Assembly (NCBI RefSeq): GCF_002095395.1
Contig: NZ_MJEI01000104.1
Span: 1-64,000 of the forward strand
DNA: 64,000 nt
Origin: Williamsia sp. 1135
Lineage (GTDB): Bacteria > Actinomycetota > Actinomycetes > Mycobacteriales > Mycobacteriaceae
Direction of reading: 5' to 3'
Shown here piece after piece: positions 25,509 through 34,705 of this stretch. The translations under genes were made by a program, and so were the position numbers. The notes under the pieces were generated by a model. That model did no database searches. It saw only the letters and a program-made list of their open reading frames with translations, and was not told the DNA's origin. The first letter of the stretch is position 1; every line of letters starts with the position of its first letter.

Positions 25509-26183
25509 CTAGCGAGCTCGGCGTGCCAGACGCTCGGAGTCCGCGATCAGCACGCTCTTGCCTTCGAGCCGCAACCAGCCACGCTGGGCGAAATCTGCCA
25601 GGGCTTTGTTGACGGTTTCACGTGAAGCACCGACGAGCTGGGCGATCTCTTCCTGCGTGAGGTCGTGGGTGACGCGGAGCGCGCCGGCCTCCTGCGTTCC
25701 GAATCGCTGTGCCAGCTGCAGGAGCTGCTTGGCCACACGTCCGGGAACATCGGTGAAGATCAGGTCGGCGAGGTTGTTGTTGGTGCGACGCAGGCGACGG
25801 GCCAGCACGCGCAGCAGCTGCTCGGCGATCTCGGGGCGGTCGGCGATCCAGGACCGGAGAGCTTCACGATCCATCGATACCGCGCGAACTTCGGTGACCG
25901 TTGTCGCCGACGAGGTGCGGGGACCGGGATCGAAGATGGACAGCTCACCGAACATGTCGGACGGGCCCATGATGGTCAGCAGATTCTCACGACCGTCAAC
26001 CGACTTGCGGCCGACTTTCACCTTGCCCGACAGAATGATGTAGAGCCGATCTCCGGGCTCGCCCTCGTTGAAGATGACGTGTCCGCGTGGAAAATCAACC
26101 GGCTGAAGCTGATTGGTCAGTGCCGCGACGGCGGTGGGCTCAACTCCCTGAAATATGCCCGCCCGCGCCAGTACTTCTTCCAC
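25509..26183 (-). CDS. crp: Crp, cAMP receptor protein family regulator (Rv3676 homologue)
   Basis: The 224-residue regulator has an N-terminal cyclic-nucleotide-binding domain ([20 protein letters not shown]; phosphate-binding cassette [19 protein letters not shown] with the key R and S/T) and a C-terminal HTH ([21 protein letters not shown]). It matches mycobacterial Crp, which binds TGTGA-N6-TCACA. A receptor-type adenylate cyclase is encoded at 54079. Candidate Crp sites in this window lie upstream of whiB4, upstream of acs and at 39053; a weak one (26247-26262) lies upstream of crp itself. Confidence 0.95.
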   Translation of the reverse strand: MEEVLARAGIFQGVEPTAVAALTNQLQPVDFPRGHVIFNEGEPGDRLYIILSGKVKVGRKSVDGRENLLTIMGPSDMFGELSIFDPGPRTSSATTVTEVRAVSMDREALRSWIADRPEIAEQLLRVLARRLRRTNNNLADLIFTDVPGRVAKQLLQLAQRFGTQEAGALRVTHDLTQEEIAQLVGASRETVNKALADFAQRGWLRLEGKSVLIADSERLARRAR

Positions 26184-26319
26184 TTACGCCCCTTTCTAAG
26201 GGTCCAGCCAGACCGCGTTCACTCGCGGGTGTACGAACGATCAAAGTGTTGTGTTTGTCACCCGCAGTCGAGTCTACGGGTACTCATTCCGAAAGATTGT
26301 GTTTACCCCCATCGGCGCG

Positions 26320-26382
26320 GGAGACGTAGCGGAGCGGAGCTCGACCGGGGTGGGGGGAGACGTAGCGGAGCGGAGCTCGACC
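26320..26382. repeat. Two 27-bp direct repeats upstream of crp
   Basis: The 27-base unit beginning GGAGACGTAGCGGAGCGGAG and ending CTCGACC occurs at 26320-26346 and 26356-26382, identical in both, period 36. It lies in the gap between the small membrane protein gene (end 26407) and the crp start. It is not part of a supported gene. Confidence 0.8.
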
Positions 26383-26406
26383 AGGGCGGCGGTGCGGGGC
26401 GCGGGC

Positions 26407-26655
26407 CTAGCTTGCGCGGATGGATTCGCCGGGTTCGATGTTCGTGGGCATCCGGCGGTCGCGGAACTCGTCGAGCGCGGCGGGGAAGCCCTGCCTGGCC
26501 AGAGTGTCCATCTGCTCCGGCTCGGCGGACTCGAGGAACTCTTCGACGTGGTCGACCCGCACGTTGAGGCGTTCGAGCTGGTTCTCCACACGCTCCATCG
26601 CCAGAGCGAAGAGCATGAGAACCGCGGGGAACAGAAGTACGGCGAGTCCGTGCAT
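26407..26655 (-). CDS. Small single-pass membrane protein (Rv3675-like)
   Basis: From the ATG 26655 the product is 82 residues: a membrane helix at the very N-terminus (MHGLAVLLFPAVLMLFALAM) followed at once by an amphipathic, charged segment (ERVENQLERLNVRVDHVEEF), likely a short coiled coil in the cytoplasm, and an acidic/polar tail. The frame runs far upstream over the antisense of nth, which is a shadow. M. tuberculosis has a small membrane protein gene in the same place between crp and nth. No RBS is evident, so the message may be leaderless. Function unknown. Confidence 0.7.
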   Translation of the reverse strand: MHGLAVLLFPAVLMLFALAMERVENQLERLNVRVDHVEEFLESAEPEQMDTLARQGFPAALDEFRDRRMPTNIEPGESIRAS

Positions 26656-26808
26656 GGGGAGTAGTAAACACAACCCAGGTCTCAGAAGAGACACGATCGT
26701 CTGGCCGACTGCGTCACGCCCTGCCGATATCGAGGCGGCTGCTCGCCGATATTGCTGTGGATGACAGCCGATACGTCTGTCGGTAGCAGCTCGCCGTACT
26801 CTGAATTG

Positions 26809-27579
26809 GTGAGTTCGAAGGCAGGTGCCAAGCGCGCCAGGACTGCGGCGCAGCGCGGTGTCGAGACCCGCACCGGCCTTGTCCGCCGGGCGCGGCGGAT
26901 GGACCGCACATTGCAGACGGCATTTCCGCACGTCTACTGCGAACTCGACTTCACCAATCCGCTGGAGTTGTCGGTGGCCACGATCCTGTCGGCCCAGTGC
27001 ACAGACGTTCGCGTGAACCTGACGACCCCGGCCCTGTTCCGGCGCTATCGCAGCGCCGAGGACTACGCGGGCGCTGATCGCACCGAGCTCGAGGAGATGA
27101 TCCGGTCGACCGGCTTCTACCGGAACAAGGCCAATTCGATCATGGGCTTGGGGCAGGCGTTGGTCGAGCGATTCGACGGCGAGGTGCCGAACAACCTGCG
27201 CGACCTCGTCTCGCTTCCGGGCTTCGGGCGGAAGACCGCCAACGTCGTACTCGGTAACGCATTCGGTGTGCCCGGAATCACTGTTGACACCCATTTCGGT
27301 CGGCTGGTGCAGCGATGGAAGTGGACGGATGAAACCGATCCGGTGAAGATCGAGCACGCCGTCGGCGAATTGATCGAACGCAAGAATTGGACGGATCTCT
27401 CGCACCGCGTGATCTTCCACGGTCGTCGGGTGTGTCATTCGCGGAAGCCGGCCTGCGGCGTCTGCGTGCTGGCGGCCGACTGCCCGTCGTACGGGTTGGG
27501 GCCGGTTGAGAAATCGGAGGCCGCGAAGCTGGTGAAGGGTCCCGAGACCGACCATCTGCTGGCATTGGCGGGTATGTAG
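26809..27579 (+). CDS. nth: Endonuclease III (DNA glycosylase/AP lyase)
   Basis: Nth removes oxidised pyrimidines and cleaves at the abasic site. The 256-residue product has the helix-hairpin-helix [14 protein letters not shown] with the catalytic lysine, the catalytic aspartate in [10 protein letters not shown], and the 4Fe-4S cluster ligands C-x6-C-x2-C-x5-C ([17 protein letters not shown]). The GTG 26809 is chosen because a TACTCT -10 hexamer ends about 8 bases before it, which fits a leaderless start; the frame is open upstream to 26752. It heads a tight operon with the thioredoxin-like, Nudix and marP genes. Confidence 0.95.
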   Translation: MSSKAGAKRARTAAQRGVETRTGLVRRARRMDRTLQTAFPHVYCELDFTNPLELSVATILSAQCTDVRVNLTTPALFRRYRSAEDYAGADRTELEEMIRSTGFYRNKANSIMGLGQALVERFDGEVPNNLRDLVSLPGFGRKTANVVLGNAFGVPGITVDTHFGRLVQRWKWTDETDPVKIEHAVGELIERKNWTDLSHRVIFHGRRVCHSRKPACGVCVLAADCPSYGLGPVEKSEAAKLVKGPETDHLLALAGM

Positions 27580-27582
27580 GCC

Positions 27583-28317
27583 GTGCCCGAGCTGGAAGAG
27601 ATGAACAGACCCCGGACGAACCCTCCCGGACGCTCACGGTTTCACCTGTCGGTGTCTGCGCGGTGGACCATCGCTGTGCTCGTCGTCTTGATCGCTCTGA
27701 TCGTCGCCATCTGGCCGCGGCAGGCGGACACCCCGGCTCCGGCGCCGAACGGCATCTCGCAGAGCGGCAGCACTGCTGTGCCGGGCCTGCAGGCCAACGT
27801 CTCGGACGAGGACATGGCCAATGCCCGACTGCAGGCAGCCCTGGAACCGTGTCCGGTGCCGGTCGGGCCGGCGCCCGCAGGGTCGAAACTGGCAGGGGTG
27901 ACCGTGCCCTGTCTGGCCGACGGATCGCCCGTGGATCTCGGAGCGGCGACCGCAGGGACGCCGATGCTGGTGAACATCTGGGCGCATTGGTGTGGGCCGT
28001 GCCGTGCGGAACTGCCGGTGATCGACGAGTACGCCAAGCAGGTCGGCGATCGGGTACGGGTGCTGACGGTGCAGGGCAAGGAGGGGTCGGAGAATCCGTT
28101 CCTGTCGCTGAACCTACTCTCCGAGATCGGGGTCCGGTTGCCCACCGTCGTCGATACCGACTCGAAGATCGCGGCCGCGCTGGGCGTGCCGCGCGTCTAC
28201 CCGGCCACGGTGCTGGTTCGCGCCGACGGCACGGTCGCGGCCGTGCTGCCCACCGTGTTCGACTCCACCGACGAGGTGGCCGAGGTTGTGGACAAGTACC
28301 TGGGCGTCGCCGCATGA
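27583..28317 (+). CDS. Membrane-anchored thioredoxin-like protein (TlpA/ResA type)
   Basis: The 244-residue protein has a short cytoplasmic N-terminus, one membrane helix (WTIAVLVVLIALIVAIW, about 28-45), a linker and an extracytoplasmic thioredoxin domain with the redox motif WCGPC (LVNIWAHWCGPCRAEL). A cis-proline segment is visible at GVPRVYPATVLV. Two extra cysteines (LEPCPVP, TVPCLADG) lie before the domain. It starts 3 bases after nth (GTG 27583) and overlaps the Nudix gene. It corresponds to Rv3673c, probably a periplasmic disulfide reductase. Confidence 0.9.
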   Translation: MPELEEMNRPRTNPPGRSRFHLSVSARWTIAVLVVLIALIVAIWPRQADTPAPAPNGISQSGSTAVPGLQANVSDEDMANARLQAALEPCPVPVGPAPAGSKLAGVTVPCLADGSPVDLGAATAGTPMLVNIWAHWCGPCRAELPVIDEYAKQVGDRVRVLTVQGKEGSENPFLSLNLLSEIGVRLPTVVDTDSKIAAALGVPRVYPATVLVRADGTVAAVLPTVFDSTDEVAEVVDKYLGVAA

Positions 28318-29051
28318 CCCAGGTCCTGGTGCCGACCACGTCGGTGCCGCCATGGATGCGAGGGCTGATCGCCAATCTGGACGGGGTGACCCGCTCGGTC
28401 GAAGACCGCGGAGGCGTGACCGAGCGACTGATGCGGGCGATGATGCGCAGTCCCCGGCCCGCCGCGGTGCTCGTGCTGTTCAGCGGCGACTGGAACGGGG
28501 ACGCCACCCACCACGGCGGGATCCCGGCGGATGCCGAGGTGTTGCTGACCCAGCGTGCCGCGACCCTGCGCAACCACAGCGGACAGGTCGCGTTCCCCGG
28601 AGGTGCCCGGGACCCGGAAGACGACTTTCCGGTGGGCACCGCGATACGGGAGGCGGTCGAGGAGACCGGACTCGATCCGGCAGGCGTCAGCGAACTGGCC
28701 GTTCTCGACATGTTTCCCGTCCCGCCGTCAGGCTTCGAGGTGTCGCCCGTGCTCGCGTACTGGCCGCAGCCGTCCGAGGTCGGCGTCGTCGATGTCGGGG
28801 AGACCGCGCGGGTGACGCGCGTGTCGGTGCGGGATCTGGTGAACCCCCACAACAGGTTTCAGGTCCAACGCACCATCGGCGGCGGCCGGGTCTATCAGGG
28901 GCCCGCGTTCGCGGTGGAGAACATGCTGGTCTGGGGTTTCACGGGGGGGATGCTCGCGGCGATCATCGAGGCCGCCGGCTGGGAGATCCCCTGGGACAAG
29001 TCCGACGGCCGCGACCTCGCCGGTGAACTCGAGAAGGTGGGCCAGGAGTGA
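28314..29051 (+). CDS. Nudix hydrolase, probable CoA pyrophosphatase (NudL-like)
   Basis: The 245-residue product carries the Nudix box in the CoA-pyrophosphatase form: VAFPGGARDPEDD, then TAIREAVEETGLD, preceded by LLTQRAATLRNHSGQ, which resembles the UPF0035 CoA-recognition signature (LLTxRxxxLxxHxGQ). Such enzymes split CoA or acyl-CoA to phosphopantetheine and 3',5'-ADP. ATG 28314 overlaps the previous stop and the end overlaps marP (GTGA), so translation is coupled. It corresponds to Rv3672c. Confidence 0.9.
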   Translation: MTQVLVPTTSVPPWMRGLIANLDGVTRSVEDRGGVTERLMRAMMRSPRPAAVLVLFSGDWNGDATHHGGIPADAEVLLTQRAATLRNHSGQVAFPGGARDPEDDFPVGTAIREAVEETGLDPAGVSELAVLDMFPVPPSGFEVSPVLAYWPQPSEVGVVDVGETARVTRVSVRDLVNPHNRFQVQRTIGGGRVYQGPAFAVENMLVWGFTGGMLAAIIEAAGWEIPWDKSDGRDLAGELEKVGQE

Positions 29052-30244
29052 GCGGAGCCGCCTGGGTCGACATCCTGGTGATCGGGATCGCGCTGCTCGC
29101 GGCCGCGTCCGGATATCGGCAGGGCGCGGTCTCGTCCGCGATGGCCTTCATCGGGGTCCTGCTCGGCGCCGCTGCCGGAGTGTTGCTGGCACCGCACCTG
29201 ATCCGCAACATCGAGGACCAGCGCTGGCGTCTGGTCGCCGGGGTGTTGCTGCTGGTCGCGCTCGTGATCGTCGGTGAGATCTCCGGCATGGTCCTCGGCC
29301 GGGCAGCTCGCAGCGGTATCCGGACGTTGTCGGTGCGCCGCGCCGACTCGGTGGTCGGTTCGCTGCTGCAGGCTGTGGCGGTGCTGCTCGCGGCCTGGGT
29401 GCTCGCCACCCCGATCAGTACGTCGGCGCAGCCCGAGATCGCCAGCGCAGTCCGGGAGTCGCGGGTCATCGAGGAGATCAACTCGATTGCCCCGCAGTGG
29501 ATGCAGAGGCTTCCGCGCGAGTTCTGGGACATGTTCGACAGCTCCGGGCTCAAAGAGGCCATCGGACCGTTCGGGCGAACGCCGATCACCAGCGTCGAGC
29601 CTCCCAATCAGGAACTGCTCGACCAGCCGATCGTCGACCAGGTGCGCCCCAGCGTCGTCAAGATCGAGGGCATCGCGCCCAGTTGCAACCAGGCCCTCGA
29701 AGGCAGCGGTTTCGTCGTCTCGCCCGAACGGGTCATGACGAACGCCCACGTGGTGGCCGGGACGACCACCCTGCACGTCGTCGCCTCCGACGACCAACGG
29801 GACGCCACCGTGGTCTATTTCGACCCGGCGACCGACATCGCCGTGCTCGACGTCCCCGGGTTGCAGGCACCCGCGATGCGGTTCGCCGGCAAGTTGGCCA
29901 AGACCGGCGAGGACGCGATCGCTCTCGGCTACCCCGAGGCGGGACCGTTCAACGCCAGCGCCGAGCGGATTCGTGAGGTGATTCAGCTCAGGGGTCCGGG
30001 CATCTATCCCAACACGTCCGTCACCCGCGAGGTCTACACCGTGCGCGGATCGATCCGGCAGGGCAACTCGGGCGGACCACTGATCAATTCACGTGGCGAA
30101 GTGCTCGGTGTCGTGTTCGGCGCTGCGGAGGACCCGGCCAGTGAGACCGGGTTCGTACTGACCGCGGATCAGGTCAAGCCTGGGTTGGCAGAGTCCGAAC
30201 GGCTCAGCACCGCCGTCGACACGCAGTCCTGCGTCCACTCCTGA
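29048..30244 (+). CDS. marP: Membrane serine protease MarP (acid-resistance protease)
   Basis: This 398-residue protease has four N-terminal membrane helices (CvpA-like region, about 1-125) and a periplasmic chymotrypsin-like domain. The catalytic triad is visible at H234 (TNAHVVAG), D263 (TDIAVLDV) and S341 (GNSGGPL), within two residues of the positions in M. tuberculosis MarP. Cysteines near 214 and 395 could form the regulatory disulfide known there. The start is the GTG 29048 overlapping the Nudix stop. In M. tuberculosis MarP activates the peptidoglycan hydrolase RipA and keeps internal pH in acid. Confidence 0.95.
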   Translation: MSGAAWVDILVIGIALLAAASGYRQGAVSSAMAFIGVLLGAAAGVLLAPHLIRNIEDQRWRLVAGVLLLVALVIVGEISGMVLGRAARSGIRTLSVRRADSVVGSLLQAVAVLLAAWVLATPISTSAQPEIASAVRESRVIEEINSIAPQWMQRLPREFWDMFDSSGLKEAIGPFGRTPITSVEPPNQELLDQPIVDQVRPSVVKIEGIAPSCNQALEGSGFVVSPERVMTNAHVVAGTTTLHVVASDDQRDATVVYFDPATDIAVLDVPGLQAPAMRFAGKLAKTGEDAIALGYPEAGPFNASAERIREVIQLRGPGIYPNTSVTREVYTVRGSIRQGNSGGPLINSRGEVLGVVFGAAEDPASETGFVLTADQVKPGLAESERLSTAVDTQSCVHS

Positions 30245-30248
30245 CCGG

Positions 30249-31181
30249 TCAGCGGCCTGCGAACTCGATCAATTGGCGGTTGACCTCATCAGGTGACTCC
30301 TGATGGGCGTAGTGGCCACTCTCTGCGATCTCGGTGAGGTCGAGGTGGGCTGCCCATTTCGCGCTGGCCGCGAGGGTCGGGCGCCGGATGTAGGTGTCGA
30401 GTTCGCCCCGGACCGCCAGCACCGGGATCTGCAGGCGCTTGTCCATCAGTTCCAGGAAGCGGCTGCCGTCCGGACGGAACTGCGATCGGAAGGCCCAGCG
30501 CCGGTACTCCAGGCTGCTGTGCGCGACGCCGGCGATCTGAATCGCCGACCGGTTACGGGCCGCCGTGTCGGCGAAGTCATCGGTCATCGGCCAGCGCAGT
30601 CCGGAATTGTTGCGCATCATCTCTTCGATCATGGCGCCGTCATCGCGGATCAGGTCGCGTTCGGCCGACCGCGGGATCTGGGCCCGTAGAAATCCGGCCA
30701 GGAACGCCTTGCGCTGACCGGGATCGCGCAGGCTGGCGTCCTTGAGTGCCTGCGGATGGGGCGAGGCGATGACGACCATGGAGCGCACCGAATGCGGATG
30801 CAGGGTCGCAGTCGCCCAGCAGACGAGCCCACCGTCGGCGTGACCGACGATCGTGGCGTCCGCGTGGCCCAGCGCGCGGATCAGCCCGTCGGTGTCACCG
30901 GCCAGGGTCCAGCCGTCATAGCCGCGCGGCGGTTTGTCACTGTCGCCGTAGCCCCGCAGATCCACCGCGACCGCCCGGTAACCGGCCGCGGTCAGGGCCG
31001 GGAGCTGATGACGCCAACTCCACCAGAACTCCCCGAAACCATGCATGAGCAGGACCAGGGGACGATCGGTGTAGGGCTGATCGGCCCATTCGACCGCGTG
31101 CAGCCGCACCCCGTTCGCCCGCACGTCATGGTGCCGCCACGGGCCCGCGAAACGAACGGTCGACGGGTCCGGGGATACCAA
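30249..31181 (-). CDS. ephE: Alpha/beta hydrolase, epoxide hydrolase family (EphE homologue)
   Basis: A 310-residue alpha/beta hydrolase with the oxyanion motif MHGFGEFWWSWRHQ, the nucleophile elbow VGHADGGLVCWA (aspartate nucleophile as in epoxide hydrolases), an acid residue in VRGELDTYI and the histidine in AESGHYAHQESP. It starts with a TTG at 31181, four bases after the previous gene stop, so the two form an operon, and converges with marP with a 4-base gap. Substrate not predictable. Confidence 0.87.
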   Translation of the reverse strand: MVSPDPSTVRFAGPWRHHDVRANGVRLHAVEWADQPYTDRPLVLLMHGFGEFWWSWRHQLPALTAAGYRAVAVDLRGYGDSDKPPRGYDGWTLAGDTDGLIRALGHADATIVGHADGGLVCWATATLHPHSVRSMVVIASPHPQALKDASLRDPGQRKAFLAGFLRAQIPRSAERDLIRDDGAMIEEMMRNNSGLRWPMTDDFADTAARNRSAIQIAGVAHSSLEYRRWAFRSQFRPDGSRFLELMDKRLQIPVLAVRGELDTYIRRPTLAASAKWAAHLDLTEIAESGHYAHQESPDEVNRQLIEFAGR

Positions 31182-31185
31182 TCCC

Positions 31186-31704
31186 TCAGCCCTTGAACGC
31201 CTTGGCGGCGCTCGACTTGCTCAGGTCGGCCGCAGGACGAACGGAATCGTGGTGTCCGGCCGGCAGTACGTCGGAGAGGTGTTGCACGGACGCGATGGTC
31301 TTCTTCGGTCCGGTCATCTTCTTGAAGACTATGTACCCGACGAGACCGGTGATGATGGCCGCGACGAGAAGTATCAGGAAGACGATGCCGAAGGCGGCCC
31401 AGCGAGGCAGCCACTCGGACAGCAACTCGCCCAGGAACCAGAAGAAGAACAGGCTGGCATAGAGCGCCACCGTGAGCGCGACGATGATCAGCCCGGAGCC
31501 GATCGCAGCCTTCTTCGCCTCGCCTGTCAGCTCCGCCTTGGCAAGCGCCAACTCGGCACGGAACAGGGTCGAAAGATGCGTGGTTGCTTCTTTGACCAGG
31601 GCTCCGACACTCGGATCGCCGCCGGGGCGCACGTTCGGGTCGGACAACGGGATCGACGAGACGGTCGGCGGAACATCTCCCGATGGGCGGTCGTCCAGCG
31701 TCAC
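31186..31704 (-). CDS. Phage-holin-like integral membrane protein (Rv3669 homologue)
   Basis: The 172-residue protein matches the Phage_holin_3_6 / DUF1469 group: a conserved amphipathic segment (VGALVKEATTHLSTLFRAEL ALAKAELTG split by no gap) is followed by two membrane helices (GSGLIIVALTVALYASLFFF and FGIVFLILLVAAIITGLVGY) and a basic segment (FKKMTGPKK). The GTG 31704 is chosen because GGAGGA precedes it at 6 bases; the longer frame to 31743 has no support. The name reflects fold only; it is a chromosomal membrane protein upstream of ephE. Confidence 0.82.
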   Translation of the reverse strand: MTLDDRPSGDVPPTVSSIPLSDPNVRPGGDPSVGALVKEATTHLSTLFRAELALAKAELTGEAKKAAIGSGLIIVALTVALYASLFFFWFLGELLSEWLPRWAAFGIVFLILLVAAIITGLVGYIVFKKMTGPKKTIASVQHLSDVLPAGHHDSVRPAADLSKSSAAKAFKG

Positions 31705-31896
31705 TACTACTCCTCCATCCTCGGATACGACATCCGAGACCACCCGGACGTTCGTCTTTCGCAGCGCCGGGGTTTGTAGGCCTTATGTTGCCATGCCAGG
31801 ATTGATTGCAGGCTCATCGGACCTTTTACGCGGGTAGGCGGCCTTTCAGACCAGGCGGCTGCCGGCGTGAGAGCACATGTCACACGAAAGGCGACA

Positions 31897-32403
31897 ATGC
31901 CCACGTATCCACTCGAACCCTTCGATCTGGACTTTTTCGACACGGCGCCCATCACCCACAAGTTCTCTGTGAACCTTCCCGTGTCACCCGAGCGTGCTTG
32001 GGGCGAACTGACCAGGCAGAACACGTTGGACTGGTGTCGACTCATCAAGGCGATCACCTTCACCTCGCCTGCGCCTTACGGGGTCGGGACCACGCGCTCG
32101 GCCGAACTGGCGCCCGGATATGCGCGGCTGTCGGAGCGGTTCTTCGTGTGGGACGAAGAACCTGACACCGGGCGTTACCGCCACGCTTTCTACGTCGAAC
32201 AGGCGAACGTTCCGAGCCTGCGTAAGTTCGGTGAACTCAGTAAGATCGAGCCGTCGGGTGGCGGGTGCAGGTTCACTTGGTCATTCGCCATCGAACTCGC
32301 CGGTCCCATGGGGAAGGCCTCCAAGTTTGCACTTCCTGTGATCAAGAAGGCATTTTCGACCTTGGAAACCGACACGGTCAAGTATTTCGCGACCCTGCGC
32401 TGA
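31897..32403 (+). CDS. SRPBCC (START-like) family protein
   Basis: This 168-residue protein matches the polyketide cyclase/START superfamily: HKFSVNLPVSPERAWGELTR is the typical opening strand and helix, followed by a beta-sheet core (GVGTTRSAEL, ERFFVWDEEPDTGRYRHAFY) and a long C-terminal helix (FALPVIKKAFSTLETDTVKY). These proteins bind hydrophobic ligands in a deep cavity. Start at ATG 31897 after AAAGG. The gene stands alone and converges with the response regulator, with a giant hairpin between. Confidence 0.8.
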   Translation: MPTYPLEPFDLDFFDTAPITHKFSVNLPVSPERAWGELTRQNTLDWCRLIKAITFTSPAPYGVGTTRSAELAPGYARLSERFFVWDEEPDTGRYRHAFYVEQANVPSLRKFGELSKIEPSGGGCRFTWSFAIELAGPMGKASKFALPVIKKAFSTLETDTVKYFATLR

Positions 32404-32559
32404 CATCCAACTGTGTGATTCCTCATTAACTTTCTGACCCGAATCTGTGCAAACCATTGAGAAGTAGCAGTTGTCAGATGTTAGTCAGGTCACACTTTGG
32501 TTGTGGGGCGCAGTGCGCCGGCCTGATCTCGTACGACAATGCTCGCGGACCAGACCTTT

Positions 32560-32638
32560 CGCCCTGAGGTCGTCCCCATACGCGGTGTCCGAGGCAATAA
32601 TGCCATCGGACACCGCGTATGGGGACGATTTCAGGGCG
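32560..32638. repeat. Long inverted repeat (33-base arms) in a convergent gap
   Basis: Arm 32560-32592 (starting CGCCCTGAGGTCGTCCCCAT) pairs with arm 32606-32638 at all positions except two G-T wobbles. Pairing continues inside (GGCA with TGCC, one bulged A) to leave an ATAA loop, so the RNA would form a hairpin of about 37 pairs. It lies in a 255-base gap between the SRPBCC gene (+) and a response regulator (-). It may end transcription both ways or be a small mobile inverted repeat; no target duplication was recognised. Confidence 0.88.
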
Positions 32639-32658
32639 TTCCGCGGCCCCGACGTGGT

Positions 32659-33333
32659 TCACCGCATTCGGGGGCTGACCACACCGTGGTCGAAGGCATA
32701 GACAACCGCAGCGGCACGGTCGCGAACACCGAGCTTGTGGAAGATGTTGCCGATATGGCTCTTGACCGTCACCACCGAGATCACCAGTTCCACTGCGATC
32801 TCGTCGTTGGACAGACCGCGGCCGACCAGCCCAAGCACGGCCCGCTCGCGCGAGGTCAGTCGATCGAGTGAGGTGCCGTCCTTCGTCGGCCCCGGAGCCG
32901 TCCGATAGGTGTCCAGCACGCGCGCAGTGATCGCCGGGTCGAGTACCGCCTCACCCGCGGCGACGATGCGGACCGCGCGAATTAGTTCTTCGGCGGGCGA
33001 ATCTTTCAGGACGAATCCGGCGGCCCCGGCGCGCAGCGCCTCCGACAGCAGCTGCTCGTCCCGGAAAGTGGTCAGCACCAATACTGGTGGGGGATCGTTG
33101 GTTGCCGCGAGATGCCGGGTGGCGGCCATGCCGCTGACCCGTTTCATACGCAGGTCCATCACCACCACGTCAGGCCTGGCCGCAGCCACGGCCCCGACGA
33201 CCTCGTCGCCGTCGGAGCACTCGGCGATGACCTCGAAACCGTCTTTGCGCCGCAGGATCCGGCGCAATCCTGACCGGACCAGCTCTTGGTCGTCGACCAG
33301 CAACACGCGGGTCTTCGGTTCGTCATCCGACAT
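32659..33333 (-). CDS. NarL/LuxR-family response regulator
   Basis: A 224-residue regulator with receiver (LLVDDQELVRSGLRRIL; phospho-acceptor D in VVMDLRMKRVSG; VLVLTTF and the lysine in FVLKDSP) and C-terminal LuxR HTH (LTSRERAVLGLVGRGLSNDE ... VVTVKSHIGNIFHKLGV). It overlaps the end of the kinase gene by 11 bases, so they are one operon. Targets unknown. Confidence 0.92.
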   Translation of the reverse strand: MSDDEPKTRVLLVDDQELVRSGLRRILRRKDGFEVIAECSDGDEVVGAVAAARPDVVVMDLRMKRVSGMAATRHLAATNDPPPVLVLTTFRDEQLLSEALRAGAAGFVLKDSPAEELIRAVRIVAAGEAVLDPAITARVLDTYRTAPGPTKDGTSLDRLTSRERAVLGLVGRGLSNDEIAVELVISVVTVKSHIGNIFHKLGVRDRAAAVVYAFDHGVVSPRMR

Positions 33334-34524
33334 CGGGCACCACCGTCGTCGTCAACTCCGCGGGTAACCGGTTCTCGCGGGAGGCAGGCAAGACCGCGGT
33401 GACCTCCCATGCGTTCGCCACCGGCTCGGACCGGAAGGTGCCACCGAGTAGTTCCGCCCGAGAACGCATTCCGTCGATGCCGGATCCACCAGGCCATCGG
33501 TGGGCCTCGGGATCGATCTCGTTGCGGACGTGGATGTTCAGCGTCCCGTCGGCATCGGCCTGAACAGTCAGGTCGACCGGCGCACCCGGTGCATGTTTGG
33601 ATGCGTTGGTCAGTGACTCCTGGACGATGCGGAACGCCGCGAGATCAGTTGCGCTCGTTCGGGTCACACCGGCGGTGGTGTTGCGGTGGTGGATGATCTG
33701 TCCGGCCCGCCGAATGACGAGACCAGCTCGTCGAGATCGTCCAGACCCGGCGGTGGCCCGGTCGGTTCGGCGTCGGTGCGTAGTAGTTCGATGGTCTGCC
33801 GGATGTCCGCCATGGCCGCACGACCCTGCGTTTCCGCGTCGCGGAGGGCCTCGACGGCGTCATCGATGTCGCCGTCCTCTTCGAGCGCCCGGCGCGCTCC
33901 GGTGACGTTGAGCAGCACGATACTCAACGAGTGGGCAACCACATCGTGGACTTCACTCGCGATCGCGGCGCGATCCAGACGTAACCGGGCAGCGCGCGCC
34001 TGCCGCTCCCGGAGCAGCAACGCCAATTGTGCCTGTAGCAAATGTCCCAGTGCCGCACCGAAACACAGCATCGCGGCGATCATCCAACCCTGCTGGACAA
34101 CTCCGGTTGCGCCACCGACGATCAGGATGCCGTAACTCAGTGTCAAGTTGAAGACGGTCTGCTTCCAGGTACTGATCGCGGCTCCGGTGGTGACGGCCAG
34201 GACGAGTAGCAACGTGGCGGAGTCTGTGTCTGTGGGTATGAGCCAGAACAGCGCCACCGAGATGACAGTCGCCACCACGAGCAGCGGGGTCAGCACGATG
34301 CGCTTCTTCAGAAACAGGCACGCCGGATGGGGCGCGATCGCGAAGACGACCGCGAGCGTCAGGTACAGCCACTGCACTCCGTGCAAATCGCCGAAGATCC
34401 GCTGCATGGTCGCGACCAGCACGGTGGCGAGAATCACCGCGTCGGCGATTGCCATGTAGTACCACGGGTACTGGTACCCCAACAGTGCAAAGGCGCGCGC
34501 GTAGCGAGCAGTCAACCACCGCAT
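33323..34524 (-). pseudogene. Sensor histidine kinase split by a frameshift
   Basis: The first part (34524 to about 33714) has five to six membrane helices and a HisKA_3 domain with the phospho-acceptor histidine in IASEVHDVVAHSLSIVLLNV. The frame then runs into a false tail and stops at 33664. In another frame the expected sequence follows: RRAGQIIHHRNTTAGVTRTS, then the HATPase pieces FRIVQESLTNASKHAPGA and GSGIDGMRSRAELLGG, ending at 33323. The shift is in the TTCGGCGGG segment around 33706-33714. The two pieces match one normal kinase of about 400 residues. Real mutation or sequencing error cannot be told apart here. Confidence 0.82.
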
Positions 34525-34705
34525 TGGTCGATCGTATCGGTAGGCGGCCGGAAAAACCTCCGCCCTGGGGAGGAACCTCAGCCCGCCTCAGGTAGGGCAA
34601 CAAGACCGTCCCCGGGGTGGCTGACCAGCGTTTTCATTGGCAATAGCGTTGTTCTTACCCGATCGGCGCCCCAGACGGAGCTGCCGGAGAGCAAGGAGAG
34701 CGGCG

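Noticed and set aside
26656-27555. Upstream extension of the small membrane protein across nth
   Set aside because: Antisense to nth; only the last 82 codons have a membrane-protein character.
31186-31704. Prophage suggested by a holin-like protein
   Set aside because: The gene is part of the conserved marP-ephE neighbourhood; no other phage gene is nearby.
32474-32871. Two similar small proteins on opposite strands around 32.6 kb
   Set aside because: Their similarity comes from the inverted repeat at 32560-32638; neither has start context.
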